A DNA stretch of 64,000 nt from Bacteroidota bacterium (lineage in GTDB: Bacteria; Bacteroidota; Bacteroidia; B-17B0; Aurantibacillaceae), in contig JADBXZ010000014.1 of NCBI GenBank assembly GCA_020403265.1, positions 62,001 through 126,000 of the forward strand. Direction: 5' to 3'. Each line of letters begins with the position of its first letter. Position 1 is the stretch's first letter. A model generated the notes under the pieces. That model made no database searches, had not been told where the DNA came from, and saw only the letters and a list, made by a program, of their open reading frames with translations. A program made the translations under genes and the position numbers. Positions 43,677 to 53,223 of the stretch are shown here, piece by piece.

Positions 43677-46028
43677 ATGGATTATAAGTATGTTATATTT
43701 ATCATTTGTTTTAGTGTAGCTACTAGGCTAGGATTAGCCCAATTGCCATTTACCGCAAACTTCTTTTGCTTGGATTCATCGCTTAGGTATGGTAACTCAC
43801 TCAAAAATTCACATAAAGGCGTTATTGTAAGGGATTTTAATAAAGATGGTTATCCAGACCTAGCTTCCGTAATAAATAAAACACCTAATGGAAAAGAAAT
43901 AATTTTTCTTACAAACAACAGCTTAACTTCTACAGTAACTCTATTTAATGAATATTTTTATCCGATTTCAAGCACGCCAACCGGTACTAACACAAATGTA
44001 AATAGTATTACTGCCGGGTTTATTAATACCGATTCGTTGGCAGATGTTTTATTCATAGATAATAATAACTTAAATGTATTTGTAAACAGCACCGCAACAA
44101 CCGGCTTTAATGTACCTATTACCGGAAGTGTTGTAAATGGATACAACTTTTTAACCAACTATGGAGGCTACGCTAAATTTATTAAAGGAATGGATTTTAA
44201 TGCAGACAGAAAAACAGATGTGGTTGTATTTACTCAAAGTAGTAGTGGCCAATTAGTTGTCATGATGTTACGAAATAACTCCACCTTAACGTCTATTAAT
44301 TTCATTTTAGATGCTACCTATACGGTTTATCCTGGAACCGATTTACTTAATGTTGTTCAAGATTGTGATCTCTCTGTTAATGATGTTAACAATGATAATA
44401 ACCCTGATGTTTTATTAATGTATCGTTCTTATGCACCTTATAACGGTTATGGATTTATTAATACCAGTACAAATTCTGGTGTTCTTAGTTTTGTTGGATT
44501 TACGCTAGCCCCTCAAGGAACCTACCCGATTACAGTTCAATATGTTAATTATAAATCAGTCGCCGTAGCTAAAGTAAATGAGTTTGATAATATTAACGAC
44601 ATCGTCTTTGGTATAAATATTCCTTTAAGTAGTTCTATTATTTCTTATTTGGAAAATTCAACCGGATCGTCTGTTAATCCAACGCAAACCTTTGCTTTGC
44701 CGGTAAATGGCGATTTTATAAAAGACCTAACACTTACAGATTTAACAGGAGATAAGAATAAAGACCTCGTTGTTTTAACATCAAATCTAACAGCCTCCAA
44801 TCGCTTACTAATATATTATTACGATCCATCAATTAACGGGTTTAATTCTAATTTTACCTCCATTGCAATGCCTGCTTCGGTCGACTCACTAATTAATGAA
44901 CTGGTAGTAATGGATTACAACAACGACACCAGATGGGATCTCATTTTAAAATCATGGTCTAAAGTCACTAACTTAAATCCAGAGTACATTTACCTCATTC
45001 CAAACTTTGGCAACAAATCGTTCCTGAATCCAACTAATTATGCCGTTTGTTCGAATACCTCAATAGTATTAACCCCTACCATTGCGTATACTGGAAACCA
45101 TAATTATGCATGGAGTCTTAATACTGCCACAAGTAACCCAGTTGGAACTAGTTTAACGCACACGTTGTTACCGCCATCAGCTACAGGTGTAAATAACTAT
45201 TCGTTTAATTTTTCATATAAATTGCCATATTCCGGATTAACCTGTAATTACAAGCCACTTTCTATTAATGTTGCGTCGCTAGCGGTCCCTTCGGTAAGTT
45301 TTTCTACTAGCTCATCGATCGTTTGTAAAGGTGATAAAGCCATTTTATCAACTACAACAAATTTTGCCTCCACGTATACAATTTTTCCGTTGAATATCAG
45401 CAATACGAGTACTATAATGGTAACGCCAACTAATCTAGTTAATTATACAGCTATTGCTACAGCTTCAAATGGATGTTTTGCAGCGAGTTCGTTACAAATA
45501 AATGTTCATCCAACCCAAACAGCAGAAATTGCTCCATTGACAAGCTATAACATCTGCTTAAACGATTCTGTTCATTTAAAAAGTAATAAGGTAGCTAACA
45601 GTTATTTATGGTTTAATGGTAACACAAATAGTAACTTTTATTTTAAACCAACTGCGCAAGGAAATTACCTCATTTCACTTGGCACAATGGATACTAATAA
45701 TTGTAAAACGGATGAAGCCATTATCCAAATAACGGTTAATGATTGTATTAACTCAGACACTCTGATAAAAACGTATAACTTAATTACGCCGAACGGCGAT
45801 GGTTTAAACGACATTTTATTTATTGAAAACATTTCAAATTATCCGGATGCAGAAGTAACCATCTTTAGCAGATGGGGTCGACAACTTTTTAACAAAAAAA
45901 ACTATAATAATGCTAACATCTCTTGGCCTGCTCCAAATGAAAATATCCCAAGTGGTACATATTATTACACTGTAACAAACAATAAGTTAATATTATTAAA
46001 AGGTTGGATAGAAATATTAAAAAACTAA
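43677..46028 (+). CDS. FG-GAP/VCBS repeat protein with T9SS type B sorting domain
   Basis: 783 residues, signal peptide ~1-22. Several calcium-loop FG-GAP/VCBS repeats: DFNKDGYPD, DVNNDNNPD, DLTGDKNKD and DYNNDTRWD, spanning ~50-450, which predict a Ca-stabilised beta-propeller. Ig-like modules (~470-690) follow, with TPTNLVNYTAIA and NGCFAASSLQI. The type B C-terminal sorting domain has TPNGDGLNDILFIEN, VTIFSRWGRQLF and GWIEILKN. A large cell-surface protein, likely adhesive. Next gene is PorP/SprF after 1 base. Confidence 0.92.
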   Translation: MDYKYVIFIICFSVATRLGLAQLPFTANFFCLDSSLRYGNSLKNSHKGVIVRDFNKDGYPDLASVINKTPNGKEIIFLTNNSLTSTVTLFNEYFYPISSTPTGTNTNVNSITAGFINTDSLADVLFIDNNNLNVFVNSTATTGFNVPITGSVVNGYNFLTNYGGYAKFIKGMDFNADRKTDVVVFTQSSSGQLVVMMLRNNSTLTSINFILDATYTVYPGTDLLNVVQDCDLSVNDVNNDNNPDVLLMYRSYAPYNGYGFINTSTNSGVLSFVGFTLAPQGTYPITVQYVNYKSVAVAKVNEFDNINDIVFGINIPLSSSIISYLENSTGSSVNPTQTFALPVNGDFIKDLTLTDLTGDKNKDLVVLTSNLTASNRLLIYYYDPSINGFNSNFTSIAMPASVDSLINELVVMDYNNDTRWDLILKSWSKVTNLNPEYIYLIPNFGNKSFLNPTNYAVCSNTSIVLTPTIAYTGNHNYAWSLNTATSNPVGTSLTHTLLPPSATGVNNYSFNFSYKLPYSGLTCNYKPLSINVASLAVPSVSFSTSSSIVCKGDKAILSTTTNFASTYTIFPLNISNTSTIMVTPTNLVNYTAIATASNGCFAASSLQINVHPTQTAEIAPLTSYNICLNDSVHLKSNKVANSYLWFNGNTNSNFYFKPTAQGNYLISLGTMDTNNCKTDEAIIQITVNDCINSDTLIKTYNLITPNGDGLNDILFIENISNYPDAEVTIFSRWGRQLFNKKNYNNANISWPAPNENIPSGTYYYTVTNNKLILLKGWIEILKN

Positions 46029-46029
46029 A

Positions 46030-46944
46030 ATGAAAAAAATCACCCTCATCTTAATCGTCCTAGCTTCTAAACTAGTTGCACAACAAGATCCGCAGTATAA
46101 CTTGTATCAATTTAATCCATTGATTATTAACCCTGCATACGCAGGAGCAAGGGATGGTATTGTTGGTACAGCGTCTATCAGAAATCAATGGGTAGGTTTT
46201 GAAGGAGCCCCAAAAACAATCGCTGCAAGTGTACATGCGCCAGTGCTCAATAGAAATATAGGCTTAGGCTTAACACTTTGTAATGATGTGATGGGTCCAA
46301 GAAACTTAACCAGTGCCCATGCTAATTTTGCGTATATCCTTAAATTGAATAATAAATATAAATTATCTTTTGGTTTAAATACCGGGCTAAACCGATACTC
46401 GTTTAATTTTAACAAATTAACTTATAAGCAAAATGAAAACATAATTGATTTCTCTCAAGTTCAAACCTTTAATTCATTTGATGCGAATTCAGGACTTTAT
46501 TTTAGATCTAATAGTTTTTTTATTGGCTACAGTAATACCCACCTTTTCTCTAAAGAAGTGTATAATATTTCAACGGGTAATAATGGATCGGTTAGTTATA
46601 GATTGCGTACTCACCAATTCTTATCAATAGGTAAATCATTTATGTTTAGCGAGAAATTTATTTTTGCACCAACCATTTTACTAAAATCTGTTAACGGAAA
46701 TGGTTTAGCTGATGTGAATCTAAATGCTTTTCTTTTCAAAAAAGTTTGGTTTGGTGTTTTTGCAAGATTAGGATACGGACCAGGATTTTTATTTCAGTAT
46801 TACATCAACAATAATTTCAAGGTTGGCTACAGTTATGATACTGGATTAGGCAGCGCAAGAAATTTAGGTTCAAGTCACGAAATTGTGATCAGTTTTGAAG
46901 GTTCAACAAAAAAATCAAAAGTAATTAGCCCACGTTTTCTATAA
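46030..46944 (+). CDS. PorP/SprF family T9SS membrane protein
   Basis: 304 residues. Signal peptide ~1-18, then QQDPQYNLYQFNPLIINPAYAG in part, the family opening (Q..Y..NP...NPAYAG), and TASIRNQWVGFEGAPKT. Beta-strand-rich with an aromatic C-terminal strand (HEIVISFEG). Outer-membrane barrel that works with T9SS; SprF-type members support export of type B cargo, and the two genes directly upstream encode such cargo. It starts 1 base after one and ends 14 bases before the OmpA/PD40 gene. Confidence 0.94.
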   Translation: MKKITLILIVLASKLVAQQDPQYNLYQFNPLIINPAYAGARDGIVGTASIRNQWVGFEGAPKTIAASVHAPVLNRNIGLGLTLCNDVMGPRNLTSAHANFAYILKLNNKYKLSFGLNTGLNRYSFNFNKLTYKQNENIIDFSQVQTFNSFDANSGLYFRSNSFFIGYSNTHLFSKEVYNISTGNNGSVSYRLRTHQFLSIGKSFMFSEKFIFAPTILLKSVNGNGLADVNLNAFLFKKVWFGVFARLGYGPGFLFQYYINNNFKVGYSYDTGLGSARNLGSSHEIVISFEGSTKKSKVISPRFL

Positions 46945-46958
46945 TCGAACACCAATTT

Positions 46959-49625
46959 ATGTTTAAAACTTATTATATAATATTCTTTTTATTAAGTTCT
47001 TGTTTAGTTTCATTTGGTCAACTTAAAAAAGGCGATAATTATGTTTCAAAAAACATGTACGTTGAGGCTATAAAATGCTATAAAAAGGCAGTTAACACAA
47101 AGAACTCAAATCTTAAACAAGAGGCATTACTAAAGCTTGCCAATGCGTATAAAACAATTAACGAATACCAAAAAGCTGAATCTAGTTTTCAACAAGCATT
47201 AGCTATTGGTACCGTAAGTAATGTTGAAGAATATTATAATTACGCGCAAGTGCTCAAAGTAAACAACAAGTATGAAGAAGCATCTGAAAATTATCAAATA
47301 TTCCTGAAAAGTAATCCCAAACACGCCAATGCAAAAAATGCATTAAAATTTTGCCGAGAGATTAAATATTATACGAGTAAACCTATTGAATACGTTATAA
47401 AAAATATTGAATCCCTGAATACCGAGCGATCAGAATTCTCACCAATTTATTTTAGTAATAGATTATATTTTGTTGCAGAAAAAACAGAATTCAATTTTGT
47501 AGACTTTTCAAATAATGATTTAAACGGTGAACCCTATTTAAATATGTTTACCGCTGAGATTAAAAACGATCAGATTAAAAAGACCAAGCAACTAAGCAAA
47601 AAAATCAATACTGATTATCATGATGGACCTGCATGTATCTCATCAGATGGCAAAACCCTCTACTTTACTCGCACTAACAATAAACTAAAAGATAAGTACG
47701 TAAATCATGCTAAAATTTATATCGCAACCGGCAGTGGATCAAAATGGACTAACATCGCCTCGTTTCAATTTAATAATGATGAATACTCTGTTGCGCACCC
47801 TAGCATCAGTTCAGACGGGAATTATCTTTTCTTTACGAGTAATATGCCGGGGGGGTTTGGGGGAAAAGACATTTATTTTTGTAAAAAAGAAGCGAATGGT
47901 TGGAGTAATCCAAAAAATTTAGGACCTGATATCAATACAACCGGCGACGAAATGTTCCCGTGTATTAAAAGTAACGGTGTACTTTACTTTTCATCTAATG
48001 GTTTGCCTGGTTTTGGTGGTTTAGATATTTATTCTGCAAAACAAAGTAATGGGGTTTGGATTGTCATCAGAAATGAAGGACTGAATTTAAATAGCAGTTA
48101 CGATGATTTTGGTATAACATTTCAAAACGATTCAGTCGGGTATTTCTCATCCAACCGCCAGGGTGGTAAAGGCAAAGATGATATCTATAAATTTGCTTTC
48201 AAAGACAAATCCATGATATTAGGTGGTGCTATTTTATTAACTGAAAATCTTAATAACCCTGCAAAAAATATACATTTAAAATTACTAGATGAAAAAGGTC
48301 AATTTTTAGACAGTACTAAAACTAACTCTAACGGCGGATTTGAATTTAAAAATTTAGAAGCTGACAAAAAATACATGATGTATGTTGATGAAACCGATCC
48401 TCTGTTTGCCGGCAAAGCCCATTATTACTATGCAGATAAGAGTGGCGTGATACAGCGTATTTCCAATAAAGGATACAACCAAAAGTTTTTATTTAAAAAC
48501 TTACCGGCTGACCCTAGTGCTTTACCTGATTTATTTGCAGAAGACGATTTAACTTTGGCGGGAAATTTATTGTATGGCGAAAATCCAAGTAAAGCTATTA
48601 AAAATACAAAAATAAAACTTGTTAATGATTATGGGGATGTGATTGAAGAAACAACTACAAATGAATTTGGGGCATTTGCTTTTAGAAATATTCCTGCTGA
48701 CCAAAATTATTTATTTACAATCGAAGAATCGGACATTACTTTACCAGAAAACACTAAAATTACATTAACAAACAAAAGTGGTAAGGTTTTAAAAACATTT
48801 TATAAAGGCAAAGATAAATTCACGTTTAAGGTTATTAGCTCAGACAAAACCATGTTATCTGAAATGGACGTAAACGATGAAGATTTAATTATGGATGTTT
48901 TTGGATATGTTTACGATCAAAACAAAAAACCTATTGCTTTTACAAAAGTTAAACTACTTGCTGAAAATGATCCTGCCGTTTATGAATTAAAAACCTCAGA
49001 AAGCGGTAAATTTAATTTCAGAAATTTAAAGGCAGACAAGAATTATATTTTTGAAGCAGACGAGACAGATCCTGCATTAAAAAACGTAACCAGGATTTTT
49101 ATTGCGGATGCTAAAGGAAAAATTTATAAAGTAATTGATAAAAACATGGATGGCAAATTTAAATTTAAAATTATGGAATCTGATAAACAACGCCTGGGTG
49201 AGTTTGTAGTTGATGATCCATGGCTAGCAGTGCTTGAATTAAAAAACAAACAAGAGAAAGAGCTTACCATCATAGAAAATATTTATTATGCCAGTGGTGA
49301 CCATAAATTAGATGATGCTGGAATAAAAATTATGGACAAAGTTATCTCTGTCATGCAAAGCAACAAACAACTTATTGTTGAATTAAGTTCGCATACCGAT
49401 AGTAAAGCAAGCGACCAGTTTAACTTAGTTCTTTCAAAGAAAAGAGCACAAACCGCTGTAGATTATCTTATTGCAAAAGGAATTGACAAGAAAAGATTAA
49501 CAGCTGTAGGTTATGGCGAAACTAAACTATTAAACAAGTGTACTAATAATGTTGAGTGTACGGATGATGAACATAAAATTAACCGCCGTACAGAGTTTAA
49601 AATTAACGAACAAAAACTACCTTAA
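46959..49625 (+). CDS. OmpA family protein with TPR, PD40 and three CRD repeats (PorE/SprE-type layout)
   Basis: 888 residues. Signal peptide ~1-20; TPR ~22-150 (YQKAESSFQQALAIG, YEEASENYQIFL); PD40 propeller ~165-420 (FFTSNMPGGFGGKDIYF, SSNGLPGFGGLDIY, SSNRQGGKGKDDIY); three tandem carboxypeptidase-regulatory-like modules of ~110 residues (~422-755, each with xTxxxGxFxFxNLxADxxYxF); OmpA domain ~775-888 (SSHTDSKASDQFN, KRAQ, NRRTEF). This is the order described for PorE, a peptidoglycan-tethered T9SS-associated protein. A G7/G5 tract lies in the PD40 coding sequence. Confidence 0.92.
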   Translation: MFKTYYIIFFLLSSCLVSFGQLKKGDNYVSKNMYVEAIKCYKKAVNTKNSNLKQEALLKLANAYKTINEYQKAESSFQQALAIGTVSNVEEYYNYAQVLKVNNKYEEASENYQIFLKSNPKHANAKNALKFCREIKYYTSKPIEYVIKNIESLNTERSEFSPIYFSNRLYFVAEKTEFNFVDFSNNDLNGEPYLNMFTAEIKNDQIKKTKQLSKKINTDYHDGPACISSDGKTLYFTRTNNKLKDKYVNHAKIYIATGSGSKWTNIASFQFNNDEYSVAHPSISSDGNYLFFTSNMPGGFGGKDIYFCKKEANGWSNPKNLGPDINTTGDEMFPCIKSNGVLYFSSNGLPGFGGLDIYSAKQSNGVWIVIRNEGLNLNSSYDDFGITFQNDSVGYFSSNRQGGKGKDDIYKFAFKDKSMILGGAILLTENLNNPAKNIHLKLLDEKGQFLDSTKTNSNGGFEFKNLEADKKYMMYVDETDPLFAGKAHYYYADKSGVIQRISNKGYNQKFLFKNLPADPSALPDLFAEDDLTLAGNLLYGENPSKAIKNTKIKLVNDYGDVIEETTTNEFGAFAFRNIPADQNYLFTIEESDITLPENTKITLTNKSGKVLKTFYKGKDKFTFKVISSDKTMLSEMDVNDEDLIMDVFGYVYDQNKKPIAFTKVKLLAENDPAVYELKTSESGKFNFRNLKADKNYIFEADETDPALKNVTRIFIADAKGKIYKVIDKNMDGKFKFKIMESDKQRLGEFVVDDPWLAVLELKNKQEKELTIIENIYYASGDHKLDDAGIKIMDKVISVMQSNKQLIVELSSHTDSKASDQFNLVLSKKRAQTAVDYLIAKGIDKKRLTAVGYGETKLLNKCTNNVECTDDEHKINRRTEFKINEQKLP

Positions 49626-49629
49626 AACT

Positions 49630-49659
49630 TTTGATATTTAACAAAGCTTCTTACTTTTG
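49630..49659 (+). promoter_or_regulatory. promoter of the Pmp3-like lipoprotein gene
   Basis: TTTG (49630-49633), 18-base spacer, TACTTTTG (49652-49659), 22 bases before the ATG at 49682. It begins just after the OmpA gene stop, so the lipoprotein gene can be expressed independently. Confidence 0.72.
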
Positions 49660-49681
49660 TAAAAACTAACATACTCAAATT

Positions 49682-50266
49682 ATGAAAAAAATAATTACAC
49701 TTTTATCAATAATATTAATTGTATCATCTTGCTCAAACAAATTCAGTTTACAAAAAAGAAAATATAATAAAGGTTTTTATTTTGCATCAAATCATTCTAA
49801 AAACAACTCATCCAATACCGGAAAGTTAAACCCTCAAATATTAAACAGCAAAAGTTATAGTCAGGTTAAAATAGAGCAGCAAGAATTAGAAATCGCTTCA
49901 GAAAACAATAAAAATGTAGAATTAACTGTTATGACCAATCCTGCGTCTGCTAAAATCCAGCCTAATCTATCAGAAGTTTCAAAAAATGATCTTTCTTTAG
50001 TCTCAAACAACATAAAACATATTCAGTTAAACAAATTAATTAAGCCAATGGCCTTACCAATGGCAAAAAAGGGTGGGTCTGACACCAACTTGATTGTTCT
50101 AGTTATACTTAGTTTGTTCCCTATTATTTGTTTAATAGCTGTTTTTTTAAAAGACAGTAAAAGTATTACATTAAACTTTTGGATTGATTTACTACTACAT
50201 TTGACATTAATTGGTGCAATTATTTTTGCCTTATTGGTTGTGCTTGATATTGTAAATTTGGCCTAG
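49682..50266 (+). CDS. lipoprotein with C-terminal Pmp3/YqaE-like membrane module
   Basis: 194 residues. Lipobox at SSCS (C17) after a short signal; the following segment reads QKRKYNKGFYF, as in Bacteroidota lipoproteins that end in YqaE/Pmp3 modules. A hydrophilic linker (~30-135) precedes two transmembrane helices (VLVILSLFPIICLIAVFL, and NFWIDLLLHLTLIGAIIFAL in part). Pmp3-type proteins are small membrane-potential or stress proteins; the role of the lipidated form is unknown. Ends convergently with the DUF4256 gene (4-base overlap). Confidence 0.7.
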   Translation: MKKIITLLSIILIVSSCSNKFSLQKRKYNKGFYFASNHSKNNSSNTGKLNPQILNSKSYSQVKIEQQELEIASENNKNVELTVMTNPASAKIQPNLSEVSKNDLSLVSNNIKHIQLNKLIKPMALPMAKKGGSDTNLIVLVILSLFPIICLIAVFLKDSKSITLNFWIDLLLHLTLIGAIIFALLVVLDIVNLA

Positions 50267-50826
50267 TTGATTTTAATCTTAGCACGAAAACCTCTTACGG
50301 CATAATAAGATTGGGCACCATTATGATAGATGAATACTCTTCCAAATTTATAATCACCAAAAATAGCTCCACCAAGTTTTCTAATTGAATCAGGCGTATG
50401 AAGCCATGTAGATGTTTTCATATCAAACGGGCCATACTTTTGCAAGTCAAAATATTCTTGCTCTGTTAGTAAAGTTACGCCCATATCTAATGCCATTTGA
50501 GTGGCGCTGCCATTTGGCTTATTTTCCTTTCTGCTGTCCAAAGCTTCCTTGTCATAACATAAGCTTCTTCTACCAACTGGAGTCTCTTTAGAACAATCTA
50601 TAAAAACAATATCGCCTTTGATAGTGCTTAACTCAACAACATCAGGATCTCCCCCACTCTCTTCTAAATGATAAATACTTAATAAGGCTTTTTTGTTTTT
50701 TGCTAAAAACGTTTCAATCTCTTTCCAATCATTAGATGGATGTCTATTTAGATTAGTTTCAAAACGATCTCTTAATTTATCAATTAATAACTTTAATTCC
50801 TTTGTGGTTGGTTTGATTTCTGACAT
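50263..50826 (-). CDS. DUF4256 family protein
   Basis: 187 residues, soluble. Recognised by the run of family motifs: LIYHLEESGGDPDVV-like segment (LSIYHLEESGGDPDVVELS in part), FIDCSKETPVGRRSLCYD, DMGVTLLTEQEYFDLQ, DMKTSTWLHTP and FRAKIKI at the end. DUF4256 is a conserved bacterial family with no assigned reaction. It lies 4 bases downstream of the MacA-type gene, so it may be cotranscribed, though relatedness is unlikely. Confidence 0.88.
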   Translation of the reverse strand: MSEIKPTTKELKLLIDKLRDRFETNLNRHPSNDWKEIETFLAKNKKALLSIYHLEESGGDPDVVELSTIKGDIVFIDCSKETPVGRRSLCYDKEALDSRKENKPNGSATQMALDMGVTLLTEQEYFDLQKYGPFDMKTSTWLHTPDSIRKLGGAIFGDYKFGRVFIYHNGAQSYYAVRGFRAKIKIN

Positions 50827-50830
50827 ATAA

Positions 50831-51919
50831 TTAAGACTCGTTAGGATTAGCTAAAGTTGGTACTTTAATTTTTTCTCCTTTTTTTAAACCCTCCACAACT
50901 TCGGTAACAATCGCATCACTTAGCCCTGTTTTAACAAAACGTTTTTCGTACTTATTCTCTCCAATTAGTACTTCAACAAACGTTTTATCACCTTCAAATT
51001 GCAAAACACTTTCAGAAACCGCCAAAACTTTCTCTTTCTTTGCTAAAATAATATCAGCATTTGCGCTATAACCAGCTCTTAAAAAGGTAGCATCAGTAGT
51101 TCCGGTATTTATTTTGGCTTTAATTACAAACTGCATTGCACCGGCCTCATTAATTCCTTTTGGAGAAATATATTCTAAAGTGGCATTAAATTTAATTTTA
51201 TCAATTGCACCTATAGTAAGTTCTATCGAGTTACCCATATTTATTTTACCTACTTCGCTCTCATCTAATTTACCTTCAAAAATCATTTCGCTCATATTGG
51301 CTACCGAACATATAGTTGTTCCCTCATTAAATGTGTTACTTTCAATTACCTGTCCACCTTCTTTAATCGGTACATCTAAAATCATACCTGAAATTGTAGA
51401 TTTAACAAGCGTATTACTTGATTGAAGTGAACTTTTAGCAACGCCCTCTTTAATAATTTGTAATTGATTTTTCGCAGCCTCAACTTCTTCGTTAGTAGTT
51501 TTTAATCTTAATTCATACTGTTGAAACTCTTGTTTCGAAATAACACTTTGGTCTAATAAAGACTTATTTCTATCGAATTCAATTTTCGAGTTGTCATAAT
51601 TGATTTGGGCAGCATTAAGTCTATTTTCAGCATTAGCAAGGTTAAGCATGTTTGGTATTATTTTGATTTTGGCAATCACATCGCCTTCTTTAACCTGCAT
51701 GCCAGCAACAACATAAAGCTTTTCAACGATACCACTAACCTGCGATTTAACGTTCACTTCTTTTCTAGGAACAATTGAACCAGTTGCTACTGTTTTCTTA
51801 ACAATAGTTGTATCTGTTACAATTTCTGTTTTAACAACTGTTGGTTGTTCAGATGAACAACCAATAAATACTGAAACAGTAATAAAAGTGAAAATTAGTT
51901 TGATCAAAATTTTATTCAT
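50831..51919 (-). CDS. efflux periplasmic adaptor lipoprotein (MacA-type)
   Basis: 362 residues. Lipobox FIGC (C21) instead of a membrane helix. Lipoyl halves are VEKLYVVAGMQVKEGDVIAKI (quoted in part) and KSTISGMILDVPIKEG; the coiled-coil hairpin spans ~90-150, then the beta-barrel domain follows. It partners with the MacB-type permease encoded immediately upstream (8-base overlap). Such pairs export peptides, toxic compounds or lipids across the envelope with an outer-membrane channel. Confidence 0.92.
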   Translation of the reverse strand: MNKILIKLIFTFITVSVFIGCSSEQPTVVKTEIVTDTTIVKKTVATGSIVPRKEVNVKSQVSGIVEKLYVVAGMQVKEGDVIAKIKIIPNMLNLANAENRLNAAQINYDNSKIEFDRNKSLLDQSVISKQEFQQYELRLKTTNEEVEAAKNQLQIIKEGVAKSSLQSSNTLVKSTISGMILDVPIKEGGQVIESNTFNEGTTICSVANMSEMIFEGKLDESEVGKINMGNSIELTIGAIDKIKFNATLEYISPKGINEAGAMQFVIKAKINTGTTDATFLRAGYSANADIILAKKEKVLAVSESVLQFEGDKTFVEVLIGENKYEKRFVKTGLSDAIVTEVVEGLKKGEKIKVPTLANPNES

Positions 51920-53168
51920 ATCGTAAAGCTTCTACAGGATTGATAGCAACGGCTTTTCTTGCAGGAATTAGTCCTGCAAAGGTACCACTTATTACCAAAA
52001 TTAAAAGCGAACCAATGATTACCGTTAAATCAACTGTAGGGTTCGCAAACATGCTATCTCTTGATGGAGGTAAATTTTTATTTAATAATTGTATAATCAA
52101 TAAACCTAGTCCCAAACCAGTTAATCCGGCAAGAGAAGTTAAAAAAAGTGATTCAACCATTATTTGACTGATAACACTAATTGGAGTTGCGCCAATCGCT
52201 CGTTTGACACCAATTTCTTTGGTTCGTTCTTTAACTACTATTAGCATTATATTACTTACGCCAATAACGCCTGCAATTAATGTTCCTGAACCAACAAACC
52301 AAATTAACCAATCTATACCATTAAACAAACCGTTCATTTTATTATATTGAACCTCAGTATTCCAATGTCCGACGGCTTGCTGATCAATGGGCGCAATTTT
52401 ATGTCGTTCTTTTAACACTGTAATTGCTTTTTCTTCGGCAATTGATGCAGGTATTCCTTTTTTAGCGAGCAACGAAAACCAGGTAATGTGATCGCCCATA
52501 TGAAAAGCGTTTTGGAAAGTAGTGAACGGTACACGAATTTTTCGTGCACCTTCCATATATCGTTGCCCATTACCTTGTGGCGTATTTACCCCAATTACTT
52601 TAAAATTAACCCCATTTATTTTAATAAAACTTCCTATTGGTTGCTCTGTTTTTGAATATAAAGTTTCAACCACACGCGGACCAATCACACATACTTTACG
52701 TTTTTCATCAATATCATTTTGATTAATAAATCGGCCACTTTGTAGTTTAATATTTTCAATTTTTGTAATGCTTGGATATTCACCTAAAACCTCAAAATTA
52801 CCAACTTTTAATCCCCTTATTACGTTATTAGAGTTTCCGTAATCACCAAGCTGGTTTTCCGGCGAAATAACCTCAAGCTCATCTATTTTTTTTAGTGCAA
52901 TGGCATCACCATTTTTAAACTGATAATTTCTGCCACTTTTCATACCTTTATATGGTTTACTGGTAGTTTGAGCCCAAATAAAAAAACTATTATTACCTTC
53001 GCCCGCAAATTCCTGCATTACCCCGTGCCTGAGTCCGGATCCGGCCCCAAGCATAATAACCAGCATAAAAATTCCCCAAAATACGCCAAACATAGTTAGG
53101 GCTGTTCTCAACTTGTTTTTACGAATGGTTGCAAAAATTTCCTGCCAATTATCTTTTTCAAAAATCAC
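51912..53168 (-). CDS. MacB-type ABC transporter permease (FtsX-like)
   Basis: 418 residues. N-terminal helix ~17-40 (RTALTMFGVFWGIFMLVIML in part), a MacB-PCD periplasmic domain (~45-250), then FtsX domain with three helices (TLIAGVIGVSNIMLIVVKERTKEIG, GLIPARKAVAINPVEALR). No nucleotide-binding domain is present, unlike E. coli MacB, so a separate ATPase is needed; none is in this window. The start faces the divergent cysteine desulfurase gene 55 bases away. Confidence 0.92.
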   Translation of the reverse strand: MIFEKDNWQEIFATIRKNKLRTALTMFGVFWGIFMLVIMLGAGSGLRHGVMQEFAGEGNNSFFIWAQTTSKPYKGMKSGRNYQFKNGDAIALKKIDELEVISPENQLGDYGNSNNVIRGLKVGNFEVLGEYPSITKIENIKLQSGRFINQNDIDEKRKVCVIGPRVVETLYSKTEQPIGSFIKINGVNFKVIGVNTPQGNGQRYMEGARKIRVPFTTFQNAFHMGDHITWFSLLAKKGIPASIAEEKAITVLKERHKIAPIDQQAVGHWNTEVQYNKMNGLFNGIDWLIWFVGSGTLIAGVIGVSNIMLIVVKERTKEIGVKRAIGATPISVISQIMVESLFLTSLAGLTGLGLGLLIIQLLNKNLPPSRDSMFANPTVDLTVIIGSLLILVISGTFAGLIPARKAVAINPVEALRYE

Positions 53169-53223
53169 CTGTCGGGGCTTAGCTGTTTAATATTTTCTTA
53201 AATTTACGTACTTTTTTAATTCA

